Counted from the stretch's first letter, positions 21,255 through 30,274 are shown. The stretch: 64,000 nucleotides of DNA from Polaribacter gangjinensis (GCF_038024125.1 NZ_CP150662.1:2873608-2937607); one strand, 5' to 3'. The notes: generated by a model not told the origin, from the letters alone. Numbers and translations: made by a program.

Positions 21255-21986
21255 TTAATTCTGATTGATGATTTCTCCAGAACCAACAGATTTTACATCT
21301 TTTTCAGCTGGATTTCCTTTATAATATATATTTCCAGAACCCACCACTTTTGCTTTGATCTTTTTATTGACAGTTGTTTTTACACTTCCTGAACCAGCAA
21401 TTGTTGCAGTTGTAATTTCAGAATTTAGATTATAAGCACTCACATTTCCAGAACCAGCAACAGAACAATTAAACTCAGTAGTTTTTCCAGAAATTTCAAT
21501 ATTTCCTGATCCGCCAATATTTACGCTCAATGCGTTCGTATCAATTTGTAATTTGATATTTCCTGACCCGCCTAAAGAAGCCGAAAATTCATCGGTTTTA
21601 ATTACTCCTACATTTGTAATATTTCCTGATCCACCTAAAGAAACTTTATCAATACTTGCTATTGGAACTGTAATTGTCAATTTTTTTGTGGTATTGATAT
21701 TGGTGTTTTTTTTGTATTTTATCTGTAAATTTCCTCTAGAAACTTCAATTTCAATATAAGGAATTATATTTTCTTCGCCTTCAATTTTGATGATTCCTTC
21801 TTTGCCTTTAACCAAAACAACATCAAATGAGCCACCAACGCTAACCTCATCATATTCAGAAGTTGTTCTTGTTTCCGTTACAATTTTTCCATTTCCTTTC
21901 ACTCTTTCTCCATTTCCCCAATTTTGAGAATTAATTGCGAAGGTGATTAGAAAAAGTACAAGTGATAATTTCAATTTTTGATTCAT
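21255..21986 (-). CDS. Head-GIN (DUF2807) exported beta-helix protein
   Basis: A signal peptide (1-20, ending INSQ) is followed by a DUF2807 right-handed beta-structure. The repeated strand-turn LGGSGN / AGSGN / VGSGN occurs seven times between about residues 115 and 240, spaced roughly 18-22 residues apart. The family is called head GIN domain and is found in exported bacterial proteins of unknown function, often encoded near sigma or anti-sigma genes. It is the last gene of a likely four-gene operon led by an ECF sigma factor, separated from the previous gene by 25 bases. Confidence 0.8.
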   Translation of the reverse strand: MNQKLKLSLVLFLITFAINSQNWGNGERVKGNGKIVTETRTTSEYDEVSVGGSFDVVLVKGKEGIIKIEGEENIIPYIEIEVSRGNLQIKYKKNTNINTTKKLTITVPIASIDKVSLGGSGNITNVGVIKTDEFSASLGGSGNIKLQIDTNALSVNIGGSGNIEISGKTTEFNCSVAGSGNVSAYNLNSEITTATIAGSGSVKTTVNKKIKAKVVGSGNIYYKGNPAEKDVKSVGSGEIINQN

Positions 21987-22011
21987 AATTTTAGTTTTAT
22001 TGATTGATATT

Positions 22012-23091
22012 TTAATTTTCGTTGATTGTTATACTACCATATTGAGATTTAACAATCAATTTTGAATTTGAACTTCCGTTTCCAAATTTTCCTTCATAAT
22101 ATTTTTTAGTTGATTTTTCAATTCGTGTTTGAAATGAAATTTTATCATTGTTATCTTTAAATCCAGTATATTCTAAATCGAGATTTATATCAAAGTCTGC
22201 ATTAGGATCAACAGCTAATTTTATAGTAGTAAACTCTGCATTAATCATTACAGATTCAAAATTTTTCTTTAAATCTTTAACAAAAATTGAGCCATAATCT
22301 GTGTCAATTTGAAGTTTTTTACTAACTGAACCAAAGCGTAAACCAGTATAATCTGATCTTCCAACAATCGATTCAGCTTCTTCAATTTTTAAAGAACCAT
22401 AACCTGCATTGAAATTAATTTCTTGTAATTTGTTGATTTCTAGAGTTGTATAATCTGAACTTGATTTTATTTTTTCTGACTTTTCTATTGTTAATTTTGA
22501 ATAATCTAAATTTAAAATTCCGTTTTTGATAAATGAAATACTAGATGATGAGCAATAATCTAAATTTATAGTATTGTTTTCTCCTAACAATTCACCCAAA
22601 ATAATTTTTCCATAATCGCATTGTATATTGGTGTTTCCTGACAAGGTGTCTAAAAAAATACTTCCATATTCGTTTTTCAAATCAAGAGAATTGGTTTTGG
22701 GCATTTTAACGAAATAATCAATTTTATAGTTCAAATTGTCACTTTTTTTCCACCAATTCCAATTTTTTTCTCCACTTTCTATAATTGTTTTAGCAAAAAC
22801 TTTGTCAGAACTTGCTTTAAATTCAACTAGGATATTAGCAATTCTATTTTCAACGCGATCTAAATCATTGCCTTTTACAGTGATCACAACTTCAATAGCG
22901 ATTTTATTTTCGTTCCAAGAAGTAATGCTAACGTTTCCATACTTATTAAGAAGTTGCAAGTTTGCATTTTTAGAAACACTAAATTCTTTGTTGATTTTTT
23001 TAGTTTTTTCGTGTCTTAATTCATCAATAGTTGCGAAAAGTATTGATGGAATTAGTAGTAATAAAAGAGTGATTTTATACATAAATTTCAT
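22012..23091 (-). CDS. Exported beta-repeat protein, DUF4097-like
   Basis: Signal peptide (about 1-22) followed by a repetitive beta-rich body of about 330 residues. Recurrent short strands such as YGSIFLDTLSGN, YGKIILGELLGE, YGSLKIEEAESI, YGSIFVKDL and YGSITINEN have a Tyr-Gly-(S/K)-(I/L) start and a 15-25 residue period, as in DUF4097/adhesin-like beta-helices. Function unknown. Its start lies inside the end of the anti-sigma-like gene (17-base overlap), so it is expressed with the sigma factor operon and may be a sensor or an output of it. Confidence 0.7.
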   Translation of the reverse strand: MKFMYKITLLLLLIPSILFATIDELRHEKTKKINKEFSVSKNANLQLLNKYGNVSITSWNENKIAIEVVITVKGNDLDRVENRIANILVEFKASSDKVFAKTIIESGEKNWNWWKKSDNLNYKIDYFVKMPKTNSLDLKNEYGSIFLDTLSGNTNIQCDYGKIILGELLGENNTINLDYCSSSSISFIKNGILNLDYSKLTIEKSEKIKSSSDYTTLEINKLQEINFNAGYGSLKIEEAESIVGRSDYTGLRFGSVSKKLQIDTDYGSIFVKDLKKNFESVMINAEFTTIKLAVDPNADFDINLDLEYTGFKDNNDKISFQTRIEKSTKKYYEGKFGNGSSNSKLIVKSQYGSITINEN

Positions 23092-23599
23092 TTTTAAATT
23101 TTTTAATTTGATTGATTTTTTTCAGCATATTTTCTAGAATTTCTAATCGTAATTGATAGTTTTCTATCATAAAATTGATGATTTTTTCTTGGTTACCTTG
23201 TTTGTTTAATTCTTTTAGCAATTGCTGATATTCTTTCTCTAAATCCTCCAATTGAGATAAAGTTTGTTTGATAATCAACTCATTTTCTGGGGTTTTACTT
23301 TTTTCTAAAACTGTTATTTTTTGATGAATTGTAGTGACAAAATATCCCTGAACCTCTTCTAATTTTGGCGAAATATCAGCCAAATCAATAGTTGCTTTTT
23401 GTTGCATTCTTCCAAACCAAAAACCAACAATCAATAAGATTGAAGCTGCTACAGAGAGCCATTTCCAAGAAATTTTATCACTTTTTTTTGTAGCTTTTAG
23501 TTTGTTTTCAAAACGCTCAAAGTGTCCATTTTCAGGCTCTTGAAAATCGAAATCTGATTCAGAAAAAAAGTTTTCGAAATTATTTTTCATAATAGTCAT
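23075..23599 (-). CDS. Membrane protein likely acting as anti-sigma factor
   Basis: A 174-residue protein: acidic cytoplasmic N-terminus (1-44), one membrane helix (about 45-63, WKWLSVAASILLIVGFWFG) and a periplasmic C-terminus rich in heptad-like Leu/Glu/Lys (80-165), probably a coiled coil. It has no zinc-anti-sigma HxxxCxxC motif. Its position, with ATGA overlap to the ECF sigma gene, is the usual place of the cognate anti-sigma factor, so that role is inferred from context and topology. Confidence 0.65.
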   Translation of the reverse strand: MTIMKNNFENFFSESDFDFQEPENGHFERFENKLKATKKSDKISWKWLSVAASILLIVGFWFGRMQQKATIDLADISPKLEEVQGYFVTTIHQKITVLEKSKTPENELIIKQTLSQLEDLEKEYQQLLKELNKQGNQEKIINFMIENYQLRLEILENMLKKINQIKKFKNEIYV

Positions 23600-24141
23600 A
23601 TCATTTGTGCAAGTAATGCTTGCTTTAATTTGTTTTTTGCTCTTAAAATGGTTGTTCTTACATTTTCATTAGTGTAATTTAAAATTTGTTGAATTTCTTC
23701 ATAATCAAATCCTTCAATCAAGTGTAAGGTTAAAATTACTCTGTAATTTTCTTTTAAATTTTGTATTGCATTCAAAACCATTTTTGGATCAAGTTTAGTG
23801 GTTTCTATACCTTCTTCCTCAATTTCATTCTCTCTAACAATTTCCATTTTTGTCAATTCATATCGATTGTTTTTTCTCAATTGATTGATACTTTTATTAA
23901 TTACAATTCTCTTTAACCATGCTCCAAATGCCACTTCACCTTTGTAAGAGTCTAGTTTTGTAAAAGCAGTTAAAAACGCTTCTTGCATAACATCTTCAGC
24001 TTCAAAACAATCATTTAAAATTCGAATTGCAGCGTTATACATTGCCTTATAATAGGCTTTGTACAGTTGCAATTGAGCATTATGATCCGACTTTTTACAG
24101 CGCTCAATCAGGTCTTTGATATGTGGATGGTTAGCTTCCAA
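23596..24141 (-). CDS. ECF-type RNA polymerase sigma factor
   Basis: 181 residues with sigma region 2 (LYKAYYKAMYNAAIRIL near 26-42, then EAEDVMQEAFLTAFTKL near 46-62) and region 4 (MVLNAIQNLKENYRVILTLHLIEGFDYEEI spread over about 120-150, with the helix-turn-helix after it). It directs polymerase to extracytoplasmic-response promoters. An ECF-type promoter (GTCACA, 16 bases, GTCT) lies just upstream, suggesting autoregulation. It heads the operon with the anti-sigma-like, DUF4097-like and head-GIN genes. Confidence 0.92.
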   Translation of the reverse strand: MEANHPHIKDLIERCKKSDHNAQLQLYKAYYKAMYNAAIRILNDCFEAEDVMQEAFLTAFTKLDSYKGEVAFGAWLKRIVINKSINQLRKNNRYELTKMEIVRENEIEEEGIETTKLDPKMVLNAIQNLKENYRVILTLHLIEGFDYEEIQQILNYTNENVRTTILRAKNKLKQALLAQMI

Positions 24142-24156
24142 TAAAACGTTTCTAAT

Positions 24157-24188
24157 CTAGAGACAACTAATTTTAAAACTTGTGACAC
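24157..24188 (-). promoter_or_regulatory. Candidate ECF autoregulated promoter
   Basis: On the minus strand GTGTCACA (24181-24188) and TTGTCTCTAG (24157-24166) have the spacing of an ECF -35/-10 pair (about 16 bases between GTCACA and GTCT). The predicted start is about 10 bases before the sigma ATG. The recognition sequence is compared from memory with ECF consensus GTAAC/CGTC; this match is imperfect. Confidence 0.4.
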
Positions 24189-24355
24189 TTTTTTGAAAAT
24201 TAAATGTACTAAATTTTAAAACTTTTAAGATTTTATTTGGCATAACAATTGAACTTATTAAAAAAAATAATTGTACTATCGTATGTAAAATATTGATAAT
24301 GATTATTTTATATTTATATGAATGATATTGATAGATTTCTTAAATCAAAATTCAA

Positions 24356-24368
24356 TGTCAGAATGACA
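24356..24368. promoter_or_regulatory. Palindrome TGTCA-GAA-TGACA upstream of lon
   Basis: A perfect 5-3-5 inverted repeat ending 12 bases before the lon ATG. It is a plausible operator or part of a heat-shock promoter; no regulator gene is nearby. Role is inferred from symmetry and position. Confidence 0.45.
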
Positions 24369-24380
24369 GAAAAATAACCA

Positions 24381-26834
24381 ATGAGCAAAACAAAAATTAT
24401 AAAATTAGACAGTTTGTCGTTTCAAAACATCATGAATGAAGATTCAGAATTGATTCCGCTAATGACTCCAGAAGACGAAGAAATTATAAATAACGAAAGT
24501 GTACCAGAAATTCTTTCTATTCTTCCGCTTAGAAATACAGTATTATTTCCTGGAGTTGTAATTCCAATTACTGCAGGAAGAGACAAATCCATTCAACTGA
24601 TAAAAGACGCGAACAATGGCAATAAAATTATTGGAGTTGTTGCACAGCGAAATGAAGATATTGAAGAGCCAACGTTGAAAGATATTCACACAACAGGAGT
24701 TGTGGCGCAAATATTACGTGTTTTAAAAATGCCTGATGGAAATACAACTATCATCATTCAAGGAAAAAAGCGTTTTGAAATTGATCAGATTATTGAAGAA
24801 AAACCTTATTTGAAAGCTATTGTAAAAGAGGCTGTTGAAGAAAGAGTAATTGATAATGTAAAAGAATTTGAGGCAATTATTGAATCTATCAAAGAATTAG
24901 CTTTAGAGATTATTAAAGAAAATCCGATGTTGCCATCTGAAGCTTCTTTTGCAATTAAAAATATTCATTCAAATTCTTTTTTAGTCAATTTTATTGCATC
25001 AAACATGGATTTAAGTGTGATGCAAAAACAAGTTATTTTAGAGAAAGACAACCTGAAAGAGCGCGCTTTATTAACTCTTAAAAATTTAAATAAAGAGTTA
25101 CAAAAGTTAAAGTTGAAAAATGATATTCAATCTAAAACGCGCGAAGATTTAGATCAACAACAACGTGAATACTACTTACATCAACAGTTAAAAACCATTC
25201 AAGAAGAGTTGGGTGGCGTTTCTTACGATCAAGAATTGGAAGAAATGCAACAACAAGCCAAAACCAAAAAATGGAGTAAAGAAGTTGGCGATACTTTTAG
25301 TAAAGAACTGAATCGTTTAAAAAGAATGAATCCGCAAGCTGCAGAATATGGTTTGCAAAGAAGTTATTTAGAATTGTTGTTAGAATTGCCTTGGGGAGAG
25401 TTTTCTGAAGATAAATTTGATTTGAAAAGAGCCACCAAAATTTTAGATAGAGATCATTTTGGATTGGAAAAAGTCAAAGAAAGAATCATTGAACATTTGG
25501 CCGTTTTAAAACTAAAAGGTGATATGAAATCGCCTATTTTATGTTTATATGGTCCTCCTGGAGTTGGAAAAACTTCTTTAGGAAAATCAATAGCAGAATC
25601 TTTAGGACGGAAATACGTTCGAATGTCTTTAGGAGGTTTGCGAGATGAGGCAGAAATTCGTGGTCACAGAAAAACCTATATTGGAGCAATGCCTGGACGT
25701 TTAATCCAAAATTTGAAAAAAGCAGGAACGTCAAATCCTGTTTTTGTGTTGGATGAAATTGATAAATTAGGACAAAGTCATCAAGGAGATCCATCATCTG
25801 CAATGTTAGAAGTATTGGATCCTGAACAAAACACCTCATTTTATGACAATTATTTAGAAGTTGGTTACGATTTATCTAAAGTATTATTCATTGCAACTGC
25901 CAATAATTTAAGCCAAATTCCTTGGGCTTTACGCGATAGAATGGAAATTATCAATGTTACTGGATATACAATTGAAGAAAAAGTTGAAATTGCCAAAAAG
26001 CATTTATTGCCAAAACAGCTCAAAGAACATGGTTTATCTGCCAAAGATTTAAAGTTAGGGAAACAACAAATCGAACAAATTGTAGAAGGTTACACTCGCG
26101 AATCTGGAGTTCGTGGTTTGGAAAAACACATTGCGAAAGTAGTTCGTTTTGCTGCAAAATCAGTCGCTTTAGAGGAAGAGTATGATGTGGTTTTATCTTC
26201 AGAAAAAGTTGAAGAAATTTTAGGAGCTCCAAGAAATAGAGATAAATACGAAACTAATGATGTTGCTGGTGTAGTTACAGGTTTGGCTTGGACAAGTGTT
26301 GGAGGAGATATTTTGTTTATAGAGTCCATTTTATCCAAAGGAAAAGGAGTGCTTTCAATTACAGGAAATTTGGGAAATGTAATGAAAGAGTCTGCAACTA
26401 TAGCCTTGCAATACATCAAATCAAAAGCGGAAGATTTTGGAATTGATCAAGAAATCATCAGCAAATATGATGTGCATATTCACGTACCAGAAGGCGCTAC
26501 TCCAAAAGATGGTCCAAGTGCAGGTATAACTATGTTGACATCCTTGGTTTCTTCTTTTACACAGAGAAAAGTAAAAAGTAAATTGGCCATGACTGGAGAA
26601 ATTACATTGCGAGGTAAAGTGTTGCCTGTAGGCGGAATCAAAGAAAAAATATTAGCTGCCAAAAGAGCGAACATCAAAGAAATTATTTTGTGTGAAGACA
26701 ATAAAAAAGACATTTTAGAAATCAAAGACACTTATTTAAAAGGCTTAACCTTTTATTATGTAACTGATATGAAGCAAGTTATTGACATTGCTTTGACAAA
26801 GCAGAAAGTAACAAATGCTAAGAAATTAAAATAA
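24381..26834 (+). CDS. lon: ATP-dependent endopeptidase La (Lon)
   Basis: An 817-residue cytoplasmic AAA+ serine protease. The N-terminal substrate domain starts around residue 47 ([17 protein letters not shown]). Walker [10 protein letters not shown] is at 391-399, followed by Walker [12 protein letters not shown]. The protease domain has the catalytic Ser713 in KDGPSAG and a Lys about 43 residues later ([10 protein letters not shown]). Lon degrades damaged proteins and specific regulators. It is monocistronic, ends at a strong terminator and has a palindrome just upstream that may mediate stress control. Confidence 0.97.
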   Translation: MSKTKIIKLDSLSFQNIMNEDSELIPLMTPEDEEIINNESVPEILSILPLRNTVLFPGVVIPITAGRDKSIQLIKDANNGNKIIGVVAQRNEDIEEPTLKDIHTTGVVAQILRVLKMPDGNTTIIIQGKKRFEIDQIIEEKPYLKAIVKEAVEERVIDNVKEFEAIIESIKELALEIIKENPMLPSEASFAIKNIHSNSFLVNFIASNMDLSVMQKQVILEKDNLKERALLTLKNLNKELQKLKLKNDIQSKTREDLDQQQREYYLHQQLKTIQEELGGVSYDQELEEMQQQAKTKKWSKEVGDTFSKELNRLKRMNPQAAEYGLQRSYLELLLELPWGEFSEDKFDLKRATKILDRDHFGLEKVKERIIEHLAVLKLKGDMKSPILCLYGPPGVGKTSLGKSIAESLGRKYVRMSLGGLRDEAEIRGHRKTYIGAMPGRLIQNLKKAGTSNPVFVLDEIDKLGQSHQGDPSSAMLEVLDPEQNTSFYDNYLEVGYDLSKVLFIATANNLSQIPWALRDRMEIINVTGYTIEEKVEIAKKHLLPKQLKEHGLSAKDLKLGKQQIEQIVEGYTRESGVRGLEKHIAKVVRFAAKSVALEEEYDVVLSSEKVEEILGAPRNRDKYETNDVAGVVTGLAWTSVGGDILFIESILSKGKGVLSITGNLGNVMKESATIALQYIKSKAEDFGIDQEIISKYDVHIHVPEGATPKDGPSAGITMLTSLVSSFTQRKVKSKLAMTGEITLRGKVLPVGGIKEKILAAKRANIKEIILCEDNKKDILEIKDTYLKGLTFYYVTDMKQVIDIALTKQKVTNAKKLK

Positions 26835-26835
26835 A

Positions 26836-26869
26836 ATAAAAAAACCTCTAAATTTCAGAGGTTTTTTTA
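26836..26869. terminator. Bidirectional terminator between lon and the small membrane protein gene
   Basis: AAAAAACCTCT / AGAGGTTTTTT inverted repeat with an AAATTTC loop, immediately after the lon stop. Its far edge touches the stop codon of the minus-strand small ORF. Confidence 0.85.
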
Positions 26870-26974
26870 TGAATTTAAAAATTGTCTTTGAAATAAATCA
26901 ACCATTAATTTTACATAAATTATTGTGATAATCACAAAAAATATCAGTAAAAAAAATTTCGTTCCTTTTTTCAT
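26867..26974 (-). CDS. 35-residue single-pass membrane protein downstream of mazG
   Basis: ATG at 26974 and TAA at 26867-26869 enclose 35 codons. The product is MKKGTKFFLLIFFV followed by IITIIYVKLMV and a polar tail DLFQRQFLNS, a typical one-helix membrane protein with a positively charged cytoplasmic N-terminus. It begins 23 bases after the mazG stop on the same strand and ends right at a terminator, so it fits an operon position well. No family is recognised. Confidence 0.5.
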   Translation of the reverse strand: MKKGTKFFLLIFFVIITIIYVKLMVDLFQRQFLNS

Positions 26975-26997
26975 AAAAAGACTAAAATTGTAGTTTT

Positions 26998-27777
26998 CTA
27001 TCTAAAAAATTCTTTCGATTTTTCCCAAATGATGTCCATTTCAGCCAATGACATTTCAGAAAGTTTTTTGTTTTCTTTTGAAGCAGTTTCTTCTAAAAAC
27101 TGAAAACGATTGATGAATTTTTTATTCGTTTTTTCCAACGCATTTTCAGGATTTATGCCAATAAAACGTGCATAATTAATCATCGAAAATAACACATCCC
27201 CAAACTCTTTTTCGATATTGTTTTTATTTCCCTTTTTAATTTCTTCATTCAACTCAGCCAATTCTTCTTGTACTTTTTCCCAAACCTGTTCGGGTTTTTC
27301 CCAATCAAAACCAACTCCAGCAACTTTATCTTGAATTCTATTGGCTTTTATCAAAGCAGGCAAACTTTTTGGGACACCTTCTAAAACCGATTTTTTTCCT
27401 TCTTTTAATTTTAGTTGTTCCCAATTACGTTTTACATCTTCAGCATTTTCAACTTTTACGTCACCATAAATATGAGGATGTCTTGAAATTAATTTATCGG
27501 AAATTGAGTTGGCAATATCTGCCATATCAAAAGCTTGTTTTTCACTTCCAATTTTGGCATAAAAAACAATATGAAGTAACACATCACCCAATTCTTTTTT
27601 GATTTCTTGCAAATCATTTTCAAGAATTGCATCAGCCAATTCGTAGGTTTCTTCAATGGTTAAATGACGCAAACTTTCTAAAGTTTGTTTTTGATCCCAA
27701 GGACATTTTTCACGCAAATCGTCCATAATATCTAACAATCTATTGATGGCCTCTAATTGTGATTTTCTTGAGTTCAT
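26998..27777 (-). CDS. mazG: Nucleoside triphosphate pyrophosphohydrolase MazG
   Basis: A 259-residue all-alpha NTP pyrophosphatase with two tandem MazG domains. The first has CPWDQKQTLESLRHLTIEET followed by YELADAI (residues 25-51, E-E-x-x-E-L-x-D metal motif). The second carries EELAELNEEI and EFGDVLFSMINYARF near 170-207. It hydrolyses (d)NTPs to monophosphate and pyrophosphate, cleaning nucleotide pools and, in other bacteria, affecting (p)ppGpp. It is followed by the 35-residue membrane protein gene. Confidence 0.95.
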   Translation of the reverse strand: MNSRKSQLEAINRLLDIMDDLREKCPWDQKQTLESLRHLTIEETYELADAILENDLQEIKKELGDVLLHIVFYAKIGSEKQAFDMADIANSISDKLISRHPHIYGDVKVENAEDVKRNWEQLKLKEGKKSVLEGVPKSLPALIKANRIQDKVAGVGFDWEKPEQVWEKVQEELAELNEEIKKGNKNNIEKEFGDVLFSMINYARFIGINPENALEKTNKKFINRFQFLEETASKENKKLSEMSLAEMDIIWEKSKEFFR

Positions 27778-27808
27778 ATTTGGATTTTACCAGTTTAAAG
27801 TTTTAGGT

Positions 27809-27831
27809 AAACTAAAAACCAAAAACTAAAT
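27809..27831 (-). repeat. AGTTTTT heptamer-type spacer repeat
   Basis: On the minus strand this reads TTAGTTTTTGGTTTTTAGTT, the same heptamer-like unit as at 41294-41325. It fills the short space between mazG and the DUF5606 gene. Confidence 0.35.
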
Positions 27832-28241
27832 TAAGCTTCTTCCTTTTTTTCTTCAACTGATTTAAAAACCATTCCAGCACTTACTAAAATGTTAAACCAC
27901 TGAATTACTTTTTTGATGTTAGAAACATACACTCTTTCAGCGTCATAATTTGGCAAAACTTCTTCGAAAAAAGCGATTAATTTTTTGTCATTTTCTTTAT
28001 GAGAAATTGCTTCTTTTCCTTCCGTTTTTTCGAACATTGCATTGAAAACATTTTGTAGAGGCATGTCTTCTTCATAAGTATAAATGGCAATATTTTCAAG
28101 TAAACTTACATTTTGAGTAGCATTGATTGCCAATCGTTTTTTATCCATTAATGATTCTACAATAATAGCATTTTTTGATTGAGAAATTACTTGAAACAAT
28201 CCAGGTTTGCCAGTTACAGCAATGATTTTATTAAATTCCAT
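27831..28241 (-). CDS. DUF5606 family protein
   Basis: A 136-residue acidic cytoplasmic protein. The start MEFNKIIAVTGKPGLFQVISQ is the conserved N-terminus of DUF5606, a family I know only from Bacteroidota, with an SH3-like first domain and a helical C-terminus (LPNYDAERVYVSNIKKVIQWF near 97-117). No reaction is known. The neighbour upstream is def, 43 bases away, as is commonly seen in flavobacteria. Confidence 0.78.
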   Translation of the reverse strand: MEFNKIIAVTGKPGLFQVISQSKNAIIVESLMDKKRLAINATQNVSLLENIAIYTYEEDMPLQNVFNAMFEKTEGKEAISHKENDKKLIAFFEEVLPNYDAERVYVSNIKKVIQWFNILVSAGMVFKSVEEKKEEA

Positions 28242-28283
28242 GTAGGTATATTTTGATTTTTTTTATTAAAAAGTATGAGGTAT

Positions 28284-28859
28284 TTAGTTAGGAAAACGCA
28301 TTCTGTAATCTGCTTTTATTTTTCCTTTTGAGATATTTTCTAGTTTCTTTTTTAGTAATCTTTTCTTAAGAGATGAAATTCTGTCAGTAAATAAAACACC
28401 TTCAATATGATCATATTCGTGTTGAAAAATTCGAGCTGCTAAACCAGAAAGTGTCTCAGTATGTTTTTCAAATTGTTCATCTTGATATTCAATGGTAATT
28501 GTTGGTTGACGCCAAACATCTTCACGAATGTCAGGAATACTCAAACAACCTTCATTAAAAGACCATTCTTCACCTTCTTCTTTAATTATTTTTGGATTGA
28601 TAAAAACGCGGTTAAAGTTTTTTAGAACCTCATTTTCTTCTTTGTTCAGATCTTCATCATCTGCAAAAGGCGATGCGTCAATTACAAATAAACGAATCGC
28701 TTTTCCAATTTGAGGTGCTGCCAAACCAACTCCAGATGCATTGTACATGGTTTCTTTCATATTGGCAATCAACTCTTGTAAATTTGGATACTCTTTACTG
28801 ATTTCCTCGCTTTTTTTTCTTAAAACAGGATCTCCGTAAGCAACTATTGGTAATATCAT
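28284..28859 (-). CDS. def: Peptide deformylase
   Basis: Metalloenzyme that removes the formyl group from nascent N-termini. All three motifs are present: GVGLAAPQIG, EGCLSIP (Cys ligand) and QHEYDHIEG (HExxH form supplying both histidines and Glu). I place the start at the ATG 28859 (MILPIVAYGDP). A longer frame begins at a TTG (28880) that lies inside the promoter element, so it cannot be the start. The length of 191 residues is usual for Bacteroidota deformylases. Confidence 0.96.
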   Translation of the reverse strand: MILPIVAYGDPVLRKKSEEISKEYPNLQELIANMKETMYNASGVGLAAPQIGKAIRLFVIDASPFADDEDLNKEENEVLKNFNRVFINPKIIKEEGEEWSFNEGCLSIPDIREDVWRQPTITIEYQDEQFEKHTETLSGLAARIFQHEYDHIEGVLFTDRISSLKKRLLKKKLENISKGKIKADYRMRFPN

Positions 28860-28877
28860 TTTTCTTTTTTTACGTGA

Positions 28878-28885
28878 CAAAAATA
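28878..28885 (-). promoter_or_regulatory. Promoter -7 element of def
   Basis: TATTTTTG on the minus strand; predicted start at 28873 gives a 14-base leader to the ATG at 28859 and rules out the upstream TTG. Confidence 0.55.
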
Positions 28886-28921
28886 CAATTAGAATTTTGA
28901 AATACCAATTTAAAACGCTTT

Positions 28922-29332
28922 TTAGGAACTATATAAGTAGGATTGTAAAATAATAGTTGCACTAATTTCATCAACCAAGGCTTTATTACTGCGTTGTTTT
29001 TTCTTTAATCCACCAGCAATCATGGTTTGTACTGCAATTTTTGATGTAAAGCGCTCATCAATTCTTTTTACTGGAATTGTTGGAATTTCTTTGGATAATT
29101 TCTCTAAAAATGGTTTGATGAAAACCTCACTTTCACTGTCAGTATTGTTGAGTTGTTTTGGTTTTCCAACAATAAATAATTCGACTTTTTCTTCAGAACA
29201 ATAGTCTTTTAAAAACGGAATTAAGCTTTCTGTAGCAACAGTTGTCAAACCAGATGCAATGATTTGCAATTCGTCTGTTACTGCAATTCCTGTTCTTTTT
29301 TGTCCAAAATCAATCGCTAAAATACGTCCCAA
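28922..29332 (-). CDS. ruvX: Holliday junction resolvase-like RuvX (YqgF)
   Basis: A 136-residue RNase H-fold protein. The first strand ILAIDFGQKRTGIAV carries the first catalytic Asp (residue 8), with GKPKQLNNTDSESE near 56-69 and RIDERFTSKIA near 90-100 (second acidic motif). It acts in 16S rRNA 5' processing and possibly recombination. The start is TTG at 29332: an in-frame TAA lies six bases upstream and the first strand would be lost with any later start. Confidence 0.93.
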   Translation of the reverse strand: MGRILAIDFGQKRTGIAVTDELQIIASGLTTVATESLIPFLKDYCSEEKVELFIVGKPKQLNNTDSESEVFIKPFLEKLSKEIPTIPVKRIDERFTSKIAVQTMIAGGLKKKQRSNKALVDEISATIILQSYLYSS

Positions 29333-29348
29333 ATTATTTTATTTTTTG

Positions 29349-29356
29349 CAAAAATA
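29349..29356 (-). promoter_or_regulatory. Promoter -7 element of ruvX
   Basis: TATTTTTG on the minus strand, giving a predicted 12-base leader before the TTG start at 29332. Confidence 0.55.
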
Positions 29357-29425
29357 CGAAATTAAACAAGCGCTTTGAATCTGTTTAAAAAGTGTATATT
29401 CGCTTTTCATTTTTAAGATTCAATT

Positions 29426-29433
29426 TATATTTG
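29426..29433 (+). promoter_or_regulatory. Promoter -7 element of dapD
   Basis: TATATTTG with a T-run at 29404-29407 in the -33 position; predicted start near 29438 with a 13-base leader. Confidence 0.55.
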
Positions 29434-29450
29434 CAAAAATATTAAACACA

Positions 29451-30266
29451 ATGAAAGATATTAGAGAAACTATTGAAGCTGCTTGGGAAAATCGTGAGTT
29501 ATTAAAAGAACAAAAAACGATTGATACAATTCGAAAAGTAATTGATTTGTTGGATAAAGGAGAATTGAGAGTTGCAGAACCAATTGCTGAAGGTTGGCAA
29601 GTAAATGAATGGGTTAAAAAAGCAGTAGTTTTGTATTTCCCTATTCAAAAAATGGAAACTTTAGAAGCTGGAATTTTTGAATATCATGATAAAATTCCGT
29701 TGAAAAGAAATTTTGCAGAAAGAGGTATTAGAGTAGTTCCAAATGCAGTGGCAAGACATGGTGCTTTTATCTCTTCTGGCACAATATTAATGCCAAGTTA
29801 CGTTAATATAGGAGCTTATGTTGATGAAGGAACTATGGTTGATACATGGGCAACTGTTGGTTCTTGTGCGCAAATTGGCAAAAATGTACATTTGTCTGGT
29901 GGAGTTGGAATTGGCGGTGTTTTAGAACCTTTGCAAGCTGCTCCAGTTATCATTGAAGATGGCGCTTTTATTGGCTCAAGATGTATTGTTGTTGAAGGTG
30001 TAAGAGTAGGAAAAGAAGCTGTTTTAGGCGCTAATGTAGTGTTGACAATGAGTACTAAAATTATAGATGTTACTGGTGATTCTCCTATTGAAATGAAAGG
30101 AGTTGTTCCAGCAAGATCAGTGGTAATTCCTGGAAGTTATACTAAAAAATTCGCAGCAGGTGAATATCAAGTTCCTTGCGCTTTAATCATTGGAAAAAGA
30201 AAAGAAAGTACCAATCAAAAAACCTCATTAAATGACGCTTTACGCGAGTATGATGTGGCTGTTTAA
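29451..30266 (+). CDS. dapD: 2,3,4,5-tetrahydropyridine-2,6-dicarboxylate N-succinyltransferase
   Basis: A 271-residue hexapeptide-repeat acyltransferase of the succinylase branch of lysine and meso-diaminopimelate synthesis. The left-handed beta-helix spans about residues 105-230 (NIGAYVDEGTMVDTWATVGS, GGVGIGGVLEPLQAAPV, IGSRCIVVEGVRVG). Length and the N-terminal IRETIEAAWENRE match E. coli DapD (274). It is followed eight bases later by a glycosyltransferase gene on the same strand. Confidence 0.96.
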   Translation: MKDIRETIEAAWENRELLKEQKTIDTIRKVIDLLDKGELRVAEPIAEGWQVNEWVKKAVVLYFPIQKMETLEAGIFEYHDKIPLKRNFAERGIRVVPNAVARHGAFISSGTILMPSYVNIGAYVDEGTMVDTWATVGSCAQIGKNVHLSGGVGIGGVLEPLQAAPVIIEDGAFIGSRCIVVEGVRVGKEAVLGANVVLTMSTKIIDVTGDSPIEMKGVVPARSVVIPGSYTKKFAAGEYQVPCALIIGKRKESTNQKTSLNDALREYDVAV

Positions 30267-30274
30267 TAAAAATA

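Noticed and set aside
28860..28880. Longer def N-terminus from a TTG codon
   Set aside because: The TTG lies inside the TATTTTTG promoter element, so it would not be in the mRNA.
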